59,364 nucleotides of DNA from Spirochaetota bacterium (GCA_025457965.1 JALOTJ010000002.1:1-59364); one strand, 5' to 3'; shown: positions 26,618 through 36,025, counted from the stretch's first letter. Numbers and translations: made by a program. Notes: generated by a model from the letters alone, not told the origin.

Positions 26618-27054
26618 ATGAAGGGCGAATACCGGGCGAAAACACTTCCCCTGGGGATAATGGCTGCCGGAGCGGATTTTTTTACCCACAACTTTTTCGG
26701 TCCCGGGCGCTGAGAAGGGAAGGCGTTTTTTCCTTTCGAGAAGGGGAAGGGCTGGGGCTATAATCTTTTCAAAATAAATGGGCGGGACGGGAAGGACTCC
26801 ATTCATCGAACGAGGAAGATAAATACCTTCGTCGGTCCATCGCTTCTCGATGGAAAGCCTTCATTTCATCTGGATTAGAGCCCGTATAACGGCGGGGCCG
26901 TCCGTACCATGCGCGATGAGATTCGCATGATCAACGATAATCTGTATATCGGGATGGGGCACATGGCGCTGGGCGGCGGTTCGATAAATCCCGCCCCGTT
27001 TCTGCTGATCGGGCCGCCCGCGAAATGGATTGGGCTTGACAGGGCGGAATAATT
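26618..27054 (+). pseudogene. small gene broken by two in-frame stop codons
   Basis: One frame stays protein-like for about 145 codons but is interrupted by TGA at 26711-26713 and TAG at 26876-26878, before its natural TAA at 27052. Readable blocks are 'MKGEYRAKTLPLGIMAAGAD', 'EGKAFFPFEKGKGWGYNLF', 'TFVGPSLLDGKPSFHLD', then after the TAG 'SPYNGGAVRTMRDEIRMIND' and 'LYIGMGHMALGGGSINPAPF'. The pattern (a buried 'LLDGKPxxxLDYS', then 'RDEIR', then 'LYIGxGxM') recalls uncharacterised lipocalin-like proteins that accompany SDR and acyl-metabolism genes. The tight frame conservation across both stops implies recent inactivation or sequencing error. Confidence 0.65.
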
Positions 27055-27168
27055 GATGAATAGCGCTCATATAAATAATACTATTCATTGAGTACACGGA
27101 TCGATGGTGAAGGGTGCTTCCTTTGGAATAGCCCTTCAGCCGGTGATGCATTGCTGGGGGAGCGCGAT

Positions 27169-29082
27169 ATGGCAAGCAGGTACAGGGGATATACGGGAAG
27201 GCTGTTGCAGGTAGACCTTGGCACACGCCGGGTTTCGGAATACCAGGTTTCGGACGAGGACCGGGAACGTTTTCTTGGCGGGAGATTCCTTTCCACCAAA
27301 ATTCTGTGGGACATGCTCGCGACTGGCATTGACCCGCTGTCCCCGGAAAATGTGCTCGTGGTGATGACCGCCCCGCTTACAGGAACGGGGGCTCCCTGCA
27401 CCAGCCGTTTCGATATCTCGGCGAAAAGCCCGCTTACCGGCGCGATCGGCCACTCAAACAGTGGCGGGAATTTTGGCGTGTACCTTAAGCGTTGCGGCCT
27501 CGACGGGCTTGTGGTGCGCGGACGCGCCACGAGTCCGGTGTACCTTGTGATCGACGAAAGCGGTGTTATGATAAAGGACGCCGCGGAGTTATGGGGCATG
27601 GACACGGAAAAGGCCCAGCACAAGCTTATCGAACGTCACGGCAAGGGAGGCACCATGGCGATCGGACCGGCGGGGGAAAACCTCGTCAAGTACGCGGCGA
27701 TCGTCTCCCAGGAGCGCGTGCACGGCCGAACCGGGATGGGCGCGGTAATGGGCTCGAAGAACCTCAAGGGGATGGTGGCCGTCGGGAACAAAAAGATCGA
27801 GCTTGATCGCCCGGCGGAGTACAGGGAGCTTGTCAAAAAATGGACCAGGATGCTGAAGGAGCACCCGGCCACTGGAGAGGCGGCTCCGCGGTATGGTACC
27901 GCGGGCTTCCTCACGACGCTTTCCATCCGCAACGCACTTCCGACTAAGAACTTCAGTGCGGGGAGTTTTAAGGATGCCGCCATGATCGGCGGCGAGCGCC
28001 TTGCCGACGAGTTTCTGGTGAAGAACACCGGGTGCCTCTCGTGCCCGATCCGCTGTGGTCGTGTGGTGATGGTCGATGGCCACGAGGTGAAGGGTCCCGA
28101 GTACGAGATACTCTGTCTGCTGGGGTCGAACATGCTGATCAATGACATCGAGGCCATCTTCCGCTGGAATTATGAGCTGGACCTGCTCGGCATGGATTCG
28201 ATAAGCTCGGGCACGGTGATGGGCTTCGCCGCCGAGCTGAACGAGCGGGGCCTTTGGAAGAACGGAATCGAGTTCGGGAACAAGGAAAACATTTCCGGGG
28301 TGCTTCGAAGCATAGCATATCGCGAGGGGATCGGCGCCGACCTCGCCGAAGGGGTGCGCTTTCTGGCTGACAAGTATGGCGGCGAGGAGTATGCGCCGCA
28401 CGTAAAGGGCCTCGAACTCGCGGCTTACGAGCCGCGCGCCGCGGTTGGGCACGGGCTCGGCTACGCCACGGCGAGCCGCGGCGCGTGCCACCTGGACGGA
28501 GGGTACCTCATCTATTTCGAGGTCACGGGGCCGGTGACGCTGGACCCGTTCCATTATCGCTCGAAACCGGGCTGGGTGGTGCTCGACCAGAACCTGTTGG
28601 CCGCGATCAGTGCGGGAGGGAACTGCCTGTTTACCTCGTGGACATTTGTTCCGCCGGTCGCCTTCAAGGTGCCCGGCAGCAAGTTTCTTTCGTCGCTCAT
28701 CACCGGTATTCTCACGCATTCGTGGGCGCTTGTCGACGCGCTGCTGCGTTATCCTAAAATCCTGAAATTACATCTTCCGATGCTGCCGCACACGAGGGCG
28801 ATTGAGTATGCGACGGGCATGAAAATGGACTTTGGGACCTATTTCAGAGTGGGGGAGCGCGGTTATGCGCTGGAGAGGCTGTTTAATCTTCGCGAAGGGA
28901 TCGGGGGATCACAGGACAAACTGCCGTGGAGGTTTACCCACGAGCAGCTTTTGCAGGGTAACAAACGCTCGGTGGTTCCAATGGACAAGATGCTGCCGAA
29001 GTATTACCGGTTACGCGGGTGGAACCGATCGGGAGTGCCAACCGGGAAAACGCTCCGCAGGCTCGGTCTGGATGGACTGTGA
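27169..29082 (+). CDS. aldehyde:ferredoxin oxidoreductase family protein
   Basis: 638 residues from the ATG at 27169, chosen for GGGGGAG at the correct distance; an upstream in-frame ATG (27088) adds non-conserved sequence. The family binds a tungsten or molybdenum bis-pterin cofactor and one [4Fe-4S] cluster. Cluster ligands are C289, C292, C296 and C486, close to the known archaeal AOR spacing. N-terminal AOR pattern: 'YTGRLLQVDLGTRRV', 'LGGRFLSTKILWDML', 'TAPLTGTGAPCTSRF', 'HSNSGGNFGVYLKRCGLDG'; also 'ERVHGRTGMGAVMGSKNLK'. It would oxidise an aldehyde to an acid with ferredoxin as acceptor. It points to an anaerobic or microaerobic lifestyle. It lies just after two dead genes and converges on the STAS gene with no gap. 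Confidence 0.92.
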   Translation: MASRYRGYTGRLLQVDLGTRRVSEYQVSDEDRERFLGGRFLSTKILWDMLATGIDPLSPENVLVVMTAPLTGTGAPCTSRFDISAKSPLTGAIGHSNSGGNFGVYLKRCGLDGLVVRGRATSPVYLVIDESGVMIKDAAELWGMDTEKAQHKLIERHGKGGTMAIGPAGENLVKYAAIVSQERVHGRTGMGAVMGSKNLKGMVAVGNKKIELDRPAEYRELVKKWTRMLKEHPATGEAAPRYGTAGFLTTLSIRNALPTKNFSAGSFKDAAMIGGERLADEFLVKNTGCLSCPIRCGRVVMVDGHEVKGPEYEILCLLGSNMLINDIEAIFRWNYELDLLGMDSISSGTVMGFAAELNERGLWKNGIEFGNKENISGVLRSIAYREGIGADLAEGVRFLADKYGGEEYAPHVKGLELAAYEPRAAVGHGLGYATASRGACHLDGGYLIYFEVTGPVTLDPFHYRSKPGWVVLDQNLLAAISAGGNCLFTSWTFVPPVAFKVPGSKFLSSLITGILTHSWALVDALLRYPKILKLHLPMLPHTRAIEYATGMKMDFGTYFRVGERGYALERLFNLREGIGGSQDKLPWRFTHEQLLQGNKRSVVPMDKMLPKYYRLRGWNRSGVPTGKTLRRLGLDGL

Positions 29083-29442
29083 TTATTTAGGGGTCTTTAT
29101 ATCGGCAATGGCGTCGTAATCCGAGCTGAAGGTGTTGACGAAGTCGGAGATTCCGACGATGTCCATGACCTTTTGAAAATGTCCTGTAAGGCCTACGAAG
29201 CTGACCTTGCCGCCGACCTCGTTGATATTCTGGATGATGTTTATCAGCGTTGCGATGCCTGCCGAGTTGATATAGTTGGTCTTCTCGAAATTGACAACAA
29301 GGTACTTGGGGTGGTATTTGTCTTTCAACTTCCCGAAAGCTCGCATAACCTCGACATCGGCTTCGGACGTCATGTCGCCCTCGATAATCAGGATGGGAAC
29401 GTCTTCGGTGTATTCGAAAGTAACCTTGTGTGCCATGCCCAT
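29083..29442 (-). CDS. STAS-domain anti-sigma factor antagonist
   Basis: 119 residues covering one STAS domain with the phosphorylatable Ser in 'YINSAGIATL' (S60), as in SpoIIAA/RsbV. Such proteins release a sigma factor by binding its anti-sigma kinase, and are reset by PP2C phosphatases. A SpoIIE-type phosphatase is encoded 29 kb away at the right edge of the window. AGGAG upstream of 29442 supports the start; a second Met two codons later is possible. No cognate anti-sigma kinase is adjacent. Confidence 0.88.
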   Translation of the reverse strand: MGMAHKVTFEYTEDVPILIIEGDMTSEADVEVMRAFGKLKDKYHPKYLVVNFEKTNYINSAGIATLINIIQNINEVGGKVSFVGLTGHFQKVMDIVGISDFVNTFSSDYDAIADIKTPK

Positions 29443-29556
29443 TGCGATCTCCTGCGAGATAATATTTCCGGGTTCAAGTCCTCAGTATGTGTGGTCGCGT
29501 GAAAACCGCGTAATAATTGGACCATTTTCAGGGGAATGTCAAGTAGTATTCTGTGA

Positions 29557-31782
29557 TCAAACCTTTTGAAGCGGGGTATATTTTTCTAGAAAGGTTTTTT
29601 TGTCACCGTTACCGAAGACGATGGTGATCTTAACATTGTCCCCGCCCCCCTCTATCGCGAGAATCCTTCCCCGACCGTATTTCGGGTGAAGTACGGCATC
29701 CCTGGCCCTGAAACGGGATTCGTTATCGACGGCCGGGTTTTCCGTGTCGGTGCGTGCGCCTGCGCCGGAGGACTGGTTTTCGAAACGCACGCTTTCCCGC
29801 GCCGGGGAGCTGAAACCGCCCTCGCCATACTGTCGCAGGTCGAGGGTTTCTGCCGGTATTTCGGCGATGAAGCGCGAGGGCTCCTTGTAGGAAATGCCGC
29901 TGTAGCTGCGACGCACATCGGCGCTGGTGAGGAATATGCGGTCCATGGCCCGCGTTATGCCCACGTAACAGAGCCGGCGCTCTTCCTCTACACCGGCATC
30001 GGTGTCGCTGGAGTTGAAATGCGGGAAAATACCTTCTTCCATCCCCGTGAGGAAGACGACGGGGAACTCCAGTCCCTTGGCGTTATGCACCGTCATTAAC
30101 GTGATCGAGTTTTTCGGGTCGGCACCGTCGGCGTCGGGCGATTCTTCGGAGGTGAGCAGTGAAATTTCCTGTAAAAACCGGTCGAGCGCGGCGTCGGGAT
30201 TGCGCGCTTCGTACTCGTAGACGCTGTTGACGAATTCCTCGATGTTCTCAAGCCTGGAGCGGCTCTCGATCGAGTTTTCTTCCTCGAGTGCCTCGCGGTA
30301 GCATGTCGCCTCGATCAGGTCGCGGACCATGGCCGATAGCTTCATCGATTCGGGTGCCATGGCCGAGGCGGCCATGCCGCGCTCGATTATTTTCCTGAAG
30401 GAGGCGATGCCCGCAGGGATCTTGCCCTTGAGGGCTATTCCCCTTGCGATGACCTCCCATTCGGAGACGTTTTCTGTGTAGGCGGTGTCGCGAAGACGCT
30501 CGATCGTCGCCGCGCCTATGCCGCGAGCCGGTACGTTGATGATGCGCATAAGTGAAACGCCGTCGGCGGGATTGGCGATGAGCCTGAGGTAGGCCAGTAT
30601 GTCCTTGATCTCCCTGCGGTCATAAAACTTCAGGCCACCGAGTACGCGGTAGGGCATGTTCTCCCTGCGAAGCATCTCCTCGAACACGCGCGACTGGGCG
30701 TTGGTGCGGTAGAACACCGCGAAGTCGCGGTTGCGGAGCGCCTCCTGTTTTTTCAGAGACATTATGGCGCTCACGACGTACTCGGCTTCGCCGTACTCGT
30801 TATTGGCCCGGCACCAGGTGACCGGCTCGCCGTCGCCTCGAACGGCGCGCAGGCGTTTTTCCTTGCGGTTGACGTTGTTGCGGATGACGCGCCATGCCGC
30901 GTCGAGTATCGGGACGGTGGACCGGTAGTTCTCCTCGAGCTTTACGACCTTCGTCTCGTCGAAATCGCGCTCGAATTCGAGAATGTTGCGGATATCGGCG
31001 CCGCGCCAGGAGTAGATGGACTGGTCGTCATCGCCGACGACGCAGAGGTTCCGCGTTGAGGACGAAAGGTATTTACAGATAAGGTATTGCGCGTGGTTGG
31101 TGTCCTGGTACTCGTCGATCATGAAGTAGCGCCAGCGCCGCTGAAGCTCGGCGAGTGCTTCGGGGCTCCTGCGCACCAGCACGACGGTTTTTATAAGGAG
31201 GTCGTTGAAATCGAGCGCTCCCGAGCGGGAGAGGCGTTCCTGGTATTCCCGGTACAGGTCGGGGAAGCTGAGGCCAGGATATTTCGGCATGAGATGCGAG
31301 AGGTCGGCGCCGTCGATCATCTCGGCACGGTCCTTGATCTCGGAGATTTTCGAGGCGAGCGCGGACGGCTTCAGTTTTTTAGGATCCAGCCTCATCTCGA
31401 GGAGTATGTCCTTGATGAGCGTCTCCTGGTCCTTCGCGTCGTAGATGGTGAATGCGCGCGGCACGCCGATACGGTCGCCGTAGCGGCGCAGGATGAACAC
31501 CGCGGCCGAATGGAAGGTCCGTACGAACACGTTCTCACCGATGGGCCCGATGAGATCGATGACGCGGCGCTTCATCTCTTCGGCCGCCTTGTTGGTGAAG
31601 GTTACGGCAAATATCTCGAACGGCGGAACGCGTTTTGCCCGGATGAGATGGGCGATGCGGTACGTGATCACGCGCGTCTTGCCAGAACCCGCCCCGGCCA
31701 GGATCAGGAGCGGGCCCTCGGTATGAGCGACCGCTTCGCGCTGGCTTGGGTTGAGGTCGTCGAGTGGGTCGCGTTGTGTCAT
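29557..31782 (-). CDS. UvrD/PcrA-type superfamily 1 DNA helicase
   Basis: 741 residues, close to PcrA length. Motif I 'ILAGAGSGKTRVITYRIAHL' at about 27-46, motif II/III 'FMIDEYQDTN' and 'VVGDDDQSIYSWRGADI', motif IV 'LEENYRS', motif V 'LMTVHNAKGLEFPVVFLTG', motif VI 'RLCYVGITRAMDRIFL'. The C-terminal Tudor-like piece 'DAVLHPKYGRGRILAIEGG' is typical of PcrA/UvrD and contacts RNA polymerase. It acts in nucleotide excision and mismatch repair and replication restart. It is on the same strand as the MBL hydrolase, with a 131-bp gap. Confidence 0.94.
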   Translation of the reverse strand: MTQRDPLDDLNPSQREAVAHTEGPLLILAGAGSGKTRVITYRIAHLIRAKRVPPFEIFAVTFTNKAAEEMKRRVIDLIGPIGENVFVRTFHSAAVFILRRYGDRIGVPRAFTIYDAKDQETLIKDILLEMRLDPKKLKPSALASKISEIKDRAEMIDGADLSHLMPKYPGLSFPDLYREYQERLSRSGALDFNDLLIKTVVLVRRSPEALAELQRRWRYFMIDEYQDTNHAQYLICKYLSSSTRNLCVVGDDDQSIYSWRGADIRNILEFERDFDETKVVKLEENYRSTVPILDAAWRVIRNNVNRKEKRLRAVRGDGEPVTWCRANNEYGEAEYVVSAIMSLKKQEALRNRDFAVFYRTNAQSRVFEEMLRRENMPYRVLGGLKFYDRREIKDILAYLRLIANPADGVSLMRIINVPARGIGAATIERLRDTAYTENVSEWEVIARGIALKGKIPAGIASFRKIIERGMAASAMAPESMKLSAMVRDLIEATCYREALEEENSIESRSRLENIEEFVNSVYEYEARNPDAALDRFLQEISLLTSEESPDADGADPKNSITLMTVHNAKGLEFPVVFLTGMEEGIFPHFNSSDTDAGVEEERRLCYVGITRAMDRIFLTSADVRRSYSGISYKEPSRFIAEIPAETLDLRQYGEGGFSSPARESVRFENQSSGAGARTDTENPAVDNESRFRARDAVLHPKYGRGRILAIEGGGDNVKITIVFGNGDKKTFLEKYTPLQKV

Positions 31783-31913
31783 TATCGTTTCCGGTTTAGA
31801 ATTGGTTGAGTACTATCCGCCACGAGGTCGCGTACGGGCAAGCAATTTTTAATGAAGCGGGTTATTGAAGCGGTCGATTTCGTGCAAAGGTACAGAGGGG
31901 CACCCCGGGATTG

Positions 31914-32651
31914 TTATTCGGGAATCTCGATGTGGTCTCCCGGTTTAACATAGCGTATCCTCCCAGGCCCGGTCTTTTTGTGCTGCTTGAGGTGCGTACC
32001 GTAAAAGACGACATCATCGCCGCATCGCGGGAGGGCCATCTCTATCAAATCGGCCTCCGAAAGATGCACCTTGTGCGTATCGCCGGGCTCGCCGTTCAGG
32101 TCGATAAGGATGGTTCTGCCGCCGTTCTGAATAAACGGAAGCAGATTCTCGTTCCACAGCGTGTCGGGCATGTAGGTGAAAAGCGGCGCCTGGGATCTTC
32201 TCAGGGTGAAGCCGAGCGTCTCGACGGGGTGATCCATCGGGATCGTCTTGATCGAAAGCCCGTCTCCCAGGTCGATCTCGCTGTCCGGACCGGTCTCGAT
32301 GAATTCCATCACACCTCCGAGCCATTCGCGCAGGGGGTGATCGTTGCCGAAGGCGAGCGCGCACAGATCAAGCATCCTCGACTCGAGTCCGAGCGGGCCG
32401 AATGTTTTTATCACGCCCGGCGCGCCGTTATAAAAAAGGCGCAGGGCGAGAAAGGGGAATCCGAAGCAGTGGTCGGCATGGAAATGGGAGATGAATATAT
32501 TTCGTATGCCGTCCAGTTTTATTCGCTCCCTGAAGAGGCTCGACATTATATCGGGCGGTACTTCGCCGAGCAGTCGGTCGTCGACCAGGAACGCGTTGTA
32601 GGGGAGGCCGTCGCTGATGCCGCCGCCGTTACCGAGAATCGTAAGCCGCAT
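31914..32651 (-). CDS. MBL-fold metallo-hydrolase
   Basis: 245 residues from the ATG at 32651, chosen because AAGGAG lies just upstream and the family beta-strand begins there (MRLTILGNGGG); the open frame reaches 43 codons further but without conservation. Zinc-binding motif HFHADH (H56, H58, D60, H61) and a later 'PMDHPVETLGF' and 'FYGTHLKQH'. The overall look is RNase Z or phosphodiesterase-like, but the C-terminal family markers are not clear enough to name a substrate. It is upstream of uvrD on the minus strand; a shared transcript is possible. Confidence 0.85.
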   Translation of the reverse strand: MRLTILGNGGGISDGLPYNAFLVDDRLLGEVPPDIMSSLFRERIKLDGIRNIFISHFHADHCFGFPFLALRLFYNGAPGVIKTFGPLGLESRMLDLCALAFGNDHPLREWLGGVMEFIETGPDSEIDLGDGLSIKTIPMDHPVETLGFTLRRSQAPLFTYMPDTLWNENLLPFIQNGGRTILIDLNGEPGDTHKVHLSEADLIEMALPRCGDDVVFYGTHLKQHKKTGPGRIRYVKPGDHIEIPE

Positions 32652-32890
32652 GATTTTCTCCTTGTGCCGTCCCCACTTTCGCGGTGCATATGAGTCCGGC
32701 GGAACGGGTGCCGTTGCGAAATAACCAGACCGGGTAACCGGGTTTGAGCTGGCCGCCGAGGCAATTTCCGGCCCCTGCATGGGGCGAAGTCAAGCCGGCA
32801 TGCCTGGAAACACCAATATACCTACTATACCATCGTGAAATGAATTACAGGTGTTTTTTTCTTGACTTTTAGAATCTGGAAATTAATTTG

Positions 32891-32907
32891 ATATTCATTC
32901 CGAATAT
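32891..32907. promoter_or_regulatory. candidate Fur/PerR operator
   Basis: ATATTC-ATTCC-GAATAT, a 17-bp AT-rich palindrome 47 bp before the Fur-family regulator start. TTGACT at 32862-32867 may be a -35 element. Autoregulation at such a site is common for Fur-type proteins; the match to a known box is only partial. Confidence 0.45.
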
Positions 32908-32954
32908 TATGAAGTTCAATACATCAGGCGATTCATTTTATGGGTAAATAACCG

Positions 32955-33341
32955 ATGGAGACGCGATATAAAAAAAGCAGGCAGCGAGAGAAGATACTCG
33001 AGTTGCTGCGGGATACCGAGACGCATCCGTCGGCTGACTGGATATACGAACGGCTCAAAAAGAATTTTAAAAACCTGAGCATGGGTACCGTTTATCGCAA
33101 CCTTGGTATTCTGATCGACCAGGGGTTTGTAAGGAAAATCGATTTCGGGAGCACCTTCGATCGATTCGACGCGAATGTGACGAAACACTACCACTTTATC
33201 TGTGAGAGATGCGGCGCGATTTCGGACCTCGAGATGCCCTTCGATGATATGTTGAACCGGAAGGCTGCCATGGCGGGACGCTTCGAGGTGCGCCACCACC
33301 GGATTGAATTTTTCGGCGTATGTGAAAAATGCGGTAAGTAA
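32955..33341 (+). CDS. Fur-family transcriptional regulator, PerR-like
   Basis: 128 residues. A winged-helix DNA-binding part ('REKILELLRDTETHPSADWI', 'LSMGTVYRNLGILIDQGFV') precedes a dimerisation domain with two CxxC zinc pairs (C83/C86 and C123/C126). Possible regulatory metal ligands include D72, H78 and H80 around 'FDANVTKHYHFIC'. The short length and the 'RFDANVTKHYH' motif are like PerR peroxide sensors. A bacterioferritin-like gene lies 550 bp downstream, a usual PerR/Fur target. The start is given by the frame; the SD is weak. Confidence 0.85.
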   Translation: METRYKKSRQREKILELLRDTETHPSADWIYERLKKNFKNLSMGTVYRNLGILIDQGFVRKIDFGSTFDRFDANVTKHYHFICERCGAISDLEMPFDDMLNRKAAMAGRFEVRHHRIEFFGVCEKCGK

Positions 33342-33363
33342 TTTTTTTTATAGCTAAAAGTAA

Positions 33364-33680
33364 ATAATTTCGGGTTTTGCGGTCGATGGGCTCTACAGCC
33401 ATATTGCCTGGCCCGGGACCATCAAGGAAAAGATCGAGCACAGTGGGATGAAAAACGTCGCGGTGACACTTCCCCTCATCGCGCTTCAGACGGCGGACGC
33501 GTTTTGGGTGGCCATGCCCGCCGCTTGGCGGCCCCGCGACGAGGCTATCGTTCCTAGGGCCGGATCATGCGGTCGGTGTTGCTAACGACCTCATAGGAAG
33601 AAATGACCTGTCACGACTGGTTTTTTGGGACGAAGAAGCTGGACAAGGATACGGTGATGACGGCCATACAGAAAAAATAA
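33364..33680 (+). pseudogene. decayed coding sequence between the Fur-type regulator and bacterioferritin
   Basis: The 550-bp gap 33342-33891 holds protein-like pieces in shifting frames. One runs from 33364 to a TAA at 33583 and includes 'AVDGLYSHIAWPGTIKEKIE' and 'VAVTLPLIALQTADAFWVAM'. In another frame, 33603-33680, a short end 'CHDWFFGTKKLDKDTVMTAI' stops at TAA. Neither has a start or a family I recognise. The stretch looks like the 3' remains of a lost gene. The last 200 bp contain an AT-rich lead to the bacterioferritin gene. Confidence 0.35.
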
Positions 33681-33891
33681 TTGCTTCACATGCGCCGCAA
33701 TCCGGGGTATGCTGTTTCAGCCTGTAGATGGATTCGGTGCCGGGGGTAACGGCCGCAGCGAGGGAAATTAAAACGTACCGGGCGTGTGATAGAATTGCCG
33801 CCGGAGACCTGTCAGGCCGGCATCCTTTACATGCGATCGGGGGGCAGGCGTTCGATTTTACCACTACTAATAAAGATAATGGAGGTAATAA

Positions 33892-34428
33892 ATGGCGCAG
33901 ATTTCACGTGAGGAACGGAAAAAAAAGGTGGTCGACGTGTTGAATCAGGCCCGGGCGATGGAGCTCCAGGCGATATACCAGTACATGAACCAGCACTACA
34001 ATCTCGACAGTATGGACTACGGCGATCTGGCGAAGAACATCAAGCTGATCGCAATCGACGAGATGCGTCACGCCGAAGCGTTCGCCGAAAGGATCAAGGA
34101 ACTCGGTGGGGAGCCCACTAGTGAGATGTCGGGTAAGGTCGAGAAGGGCCAGCCGGTAGAGAAGATATACCCGTCCGACTCGAAGGCCGAGGAGGATGCC
34201 ATAGAGGCCTACAACAGGTTTTTAGGCGTATGCACGGAGAATGGCGACAGCATTACGGCCAAGCTTTTCGAAACGATCATCGACGAGGAGCAGAAGCACC
34301 TCAATTACTTCGACAACGTCAATGACCACCTCGAACGGCTGGGTTCCGCCTACCTCGCCAAGATAGCCGGCACCTCCGCCTCGACGGGACCAGCCACAAA
34401 AGGGTTCGTTATCGGCACCGGGGAGTAG
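33892..34428 (+). CDS. bacterioferritin-like ferritin-superfamily protein
   Basis: 178 residues forming a four-helix ferritin-like domain. Candidate di-iron ligands: E24 in 'AMELQAIYQYMNQHY', E57 and H60 in 'IDEMRHAEAFAERI', a Glu around 100-105 ('KAEEDAIEAYNRFL'), and E132/H136 in 'IDEEQKHLNYFD'. This is the bacterioferritin arrangement for iron storage or peroxide detoxification; a haem-ligand Met is not obvious. The last 25 residues are a Thr/Ser/Gly-rich tail. TGGAGGT upstream is a strong SD sequence. Location behind a PerR/Fur-type gene suggests regulation by iron or peroxide. Confidence 0.85.
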   Translation: MAQISREERKKKVVDVLNQARAMELQAIYQYMNQHYNLDSMDYGDLAKNIKLIAIDEMRHAEAFAERIKELGGEPTSEMSGKVEKGQPVEKIYPSDSKAEEDAIEAYNRFLGVCTENGDSITAKLFETIIDEEQKHLNYFDNVNDHLERLGSAYLAKIAGTSASTGPATKGFVIGTGE

Positions 34429-34774
34429 GCAGCCCCGCTCGTCCTTCAGCTTCCAGCGGGCGCATGAATAAATCTGCGTCCGCCGCCCCGTTTCATTGAA
34501 GAAATAAGCGGCCTTAATTTTTCCGTCCACTTCCAATTAATATCAGCCGGGGTTTTTTGAAACACGGATCGAAAGCGCTTCGACGCGTGCGGTCAAACAA
34601 TGCTTGACAAACGTGGCCTGCCGTGCGAGGCCATACCGGTTTTGTATTACAATAGTACACGGGTTATGTGCATCTGATGTTTCGACGATGTGCGTCATCC
34701 CTCCTTCGCGGGCTCCGGGGCGGACACTGCCCGGACCGGTTTTCGCCGCTGATCGATTATGTTAATTTTAATTC
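34429..34774 (+). other. intergenic region before the MFS carrier
   Basis: 346 bp with no gene seen. It has an imperfect GCGGGCGCA / TGCGTCCGC inverted repeat near 34456-34485 and an imperfect palindrome GTATTACAATAGTAC at about 34644-34658. TTGACA at 34604-34609 has no proper -10 at 17 bp. Confidence 0.35.
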
Positions 34775-36025
34775 ATGGAGACGCATATGAGCGAATCGAA
34801 TGCCGTGCCGTACGCTTTCCCCCGGGTGATCCCGCTTATCGGAGGGGTGCTCGGAAGCACCACCTGCGGGGCGCTGTTGTACGCGTGGAGCGTGTTCATC
34901 CGCCCCCTCAACGCCGAGTTCGGATGGAGCAGGGCCGACATCGCCCTTGCGTTCGCGATCGCCTGCCTGATATTCGGGCTTATGACCTTCCCGGCCGGAA
35001 AGCTGTCTGACAGGTTCGGTCCGCGGATAGTGGTGCTTGTCGGCGCGGTAATCCTCGGAATCGGGTTTACCATCTCGGGCTTCATCACTGAAAAATGGCA
35101 TCTGTACCTCACCTACGGGGTGATCGCCGGTTTCGGCGGCGGCCTGATTTATCTACCGCCGATAGCGACGGCGCCGAAGTGGTGGCCCGACCGGCGTGCG
35201 CTGGCGACGGGCTTCTCGGTGGTGGGACTCGGACTCGGCTCCTTCATCATGGCGCCGCTTGCGACCTATATCATCCAGAATGTCGGATGGCGTTACGTCT
35301 TCATCTACGCGGGTGTCGTTATGTTCATAATGGCGGCCATAGCGTCGCTCTGCCTGAAAAATCCCCCGGCGGGATGGAGGCCGGCCGGCTGGGCTCCCGT
35401 CGAGAAGGCCGGAAAGGGCTCCGCCGCTGAATACCGCGATTTCACCCACAGAGAAACGTACCACACGCCCCAGTTCTGGTTGATGTACCTGGCGTATTTC
35501 GGCGGTTCATTCGCGGGCCTTATGGTTATCGGGCACATCGCCGGTCACGGGATCGACAGCGGTCTGGCGCCGATGACCGCCGCCGGCGCCGCGAGCTGGC
35601 TTGCGGTTATGAACGCGGCTTCCCGCGTGCTGATAGGGCAGGTGGCCGATAAAATAGGAACGAGGATCAGCTTTATCATCGTTTTCGCCCTGCAGGCGGT
35701 CGCGATGCTGCTGCTCTTTCCTTCGGGAGGAATGTACTGGGCGCTGTGGGCGGTGGCGGCGCTTATCGGCTGGAATTACGGCTCGATGTTTACGCTGTTT
35801 CCGGCCACCTGTCTGCAGTATTTCGGGCCGACGGCGCAGGGCTCCAATTACGGGCTTCTGTTTACGGCCTGGGGTTTCGCGGGATTCGCCGGTCCCTGGG
35901 TGGGGGGCTGGTTGAAGGACGCCAGCGGAACGTATCTGGCGCCATTCGCGATCGCCGGCGGCATGGTGGCCATGGCCGTTGTGATCCTGGCGCTGATGCG
36001 GCCGCCTGAAAGAAAAAACAGTTGA
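34775..36025 (+). CDS. MFS transporter of the oxalate/formate antiporter (OFA) type
   Basis: 416 residues with 12 membrane segments. OFA-family look: '[20 protein letters not shown]', '[20 protein letters not shown]', '[20 protein letters not shown]', '[19 protein letters not shown]', and a C-half '[15 protein letters not shown]'. Family members exchange small carboxylates such as oxalate, formate or lactate; the substrate here is unknown. GGAG ahead of the ATG sets the start. It is a single gene and ends 11 bp before the convergent DUF2207 gene. Confidence 0.88.
   Translation: METHMSESNAVPYAFPRVIPLIGGVLGSTTCGALLYAWSVFIRPLNAEFGWSRADIALAFAIACLIFGLMTFPAGKLSDRFGPRIVVLVGAVILGIGFTISGFITEKWHLYLTYGVIAGFGGGLIYLPPIATAPKWWPDRRALATGFSVVGLGLGSFIMAPLATYIIQNVGWRYVFIYAGVVMFIMAAIASLCLKNPPAGWRPAGWAPVEKAGKGSAAEYRDFTHRETYHTPQFWLMYLAYFGGSFAGLMVIGHIAGHGIDSGLAPMTAAGAASWLAVMNAASRVLIGQVADKIGTRISFIIVFALQAVAMLLLFPSGGMYWALWAVAALIGWNYGSMFTLFPATCLQYFGPTAQGSNYGLLFTAWGFAGFAGPWVGGWLKDASGTYLAPFAIAGGMVAMAVVILALMRPPERKNS

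Noticed and set aside
26711-26713. Selenocysteine reading of the in-frame TGA
   Set aside because: A second stop, TAG, interrupts the same frame and the position is not in a redox motif.
27589-28719. 376-codon minus-strand frame opposite the aldehyde oxidoreductase
   Set aside because: The plus-strand gene has all cluster ligands and family motifs; the antisense frame has none.
34604-34609. TTGACA before the MFS carrier gene
   Set aside because: No acceptable -10 hexamer at 16-18 bp.
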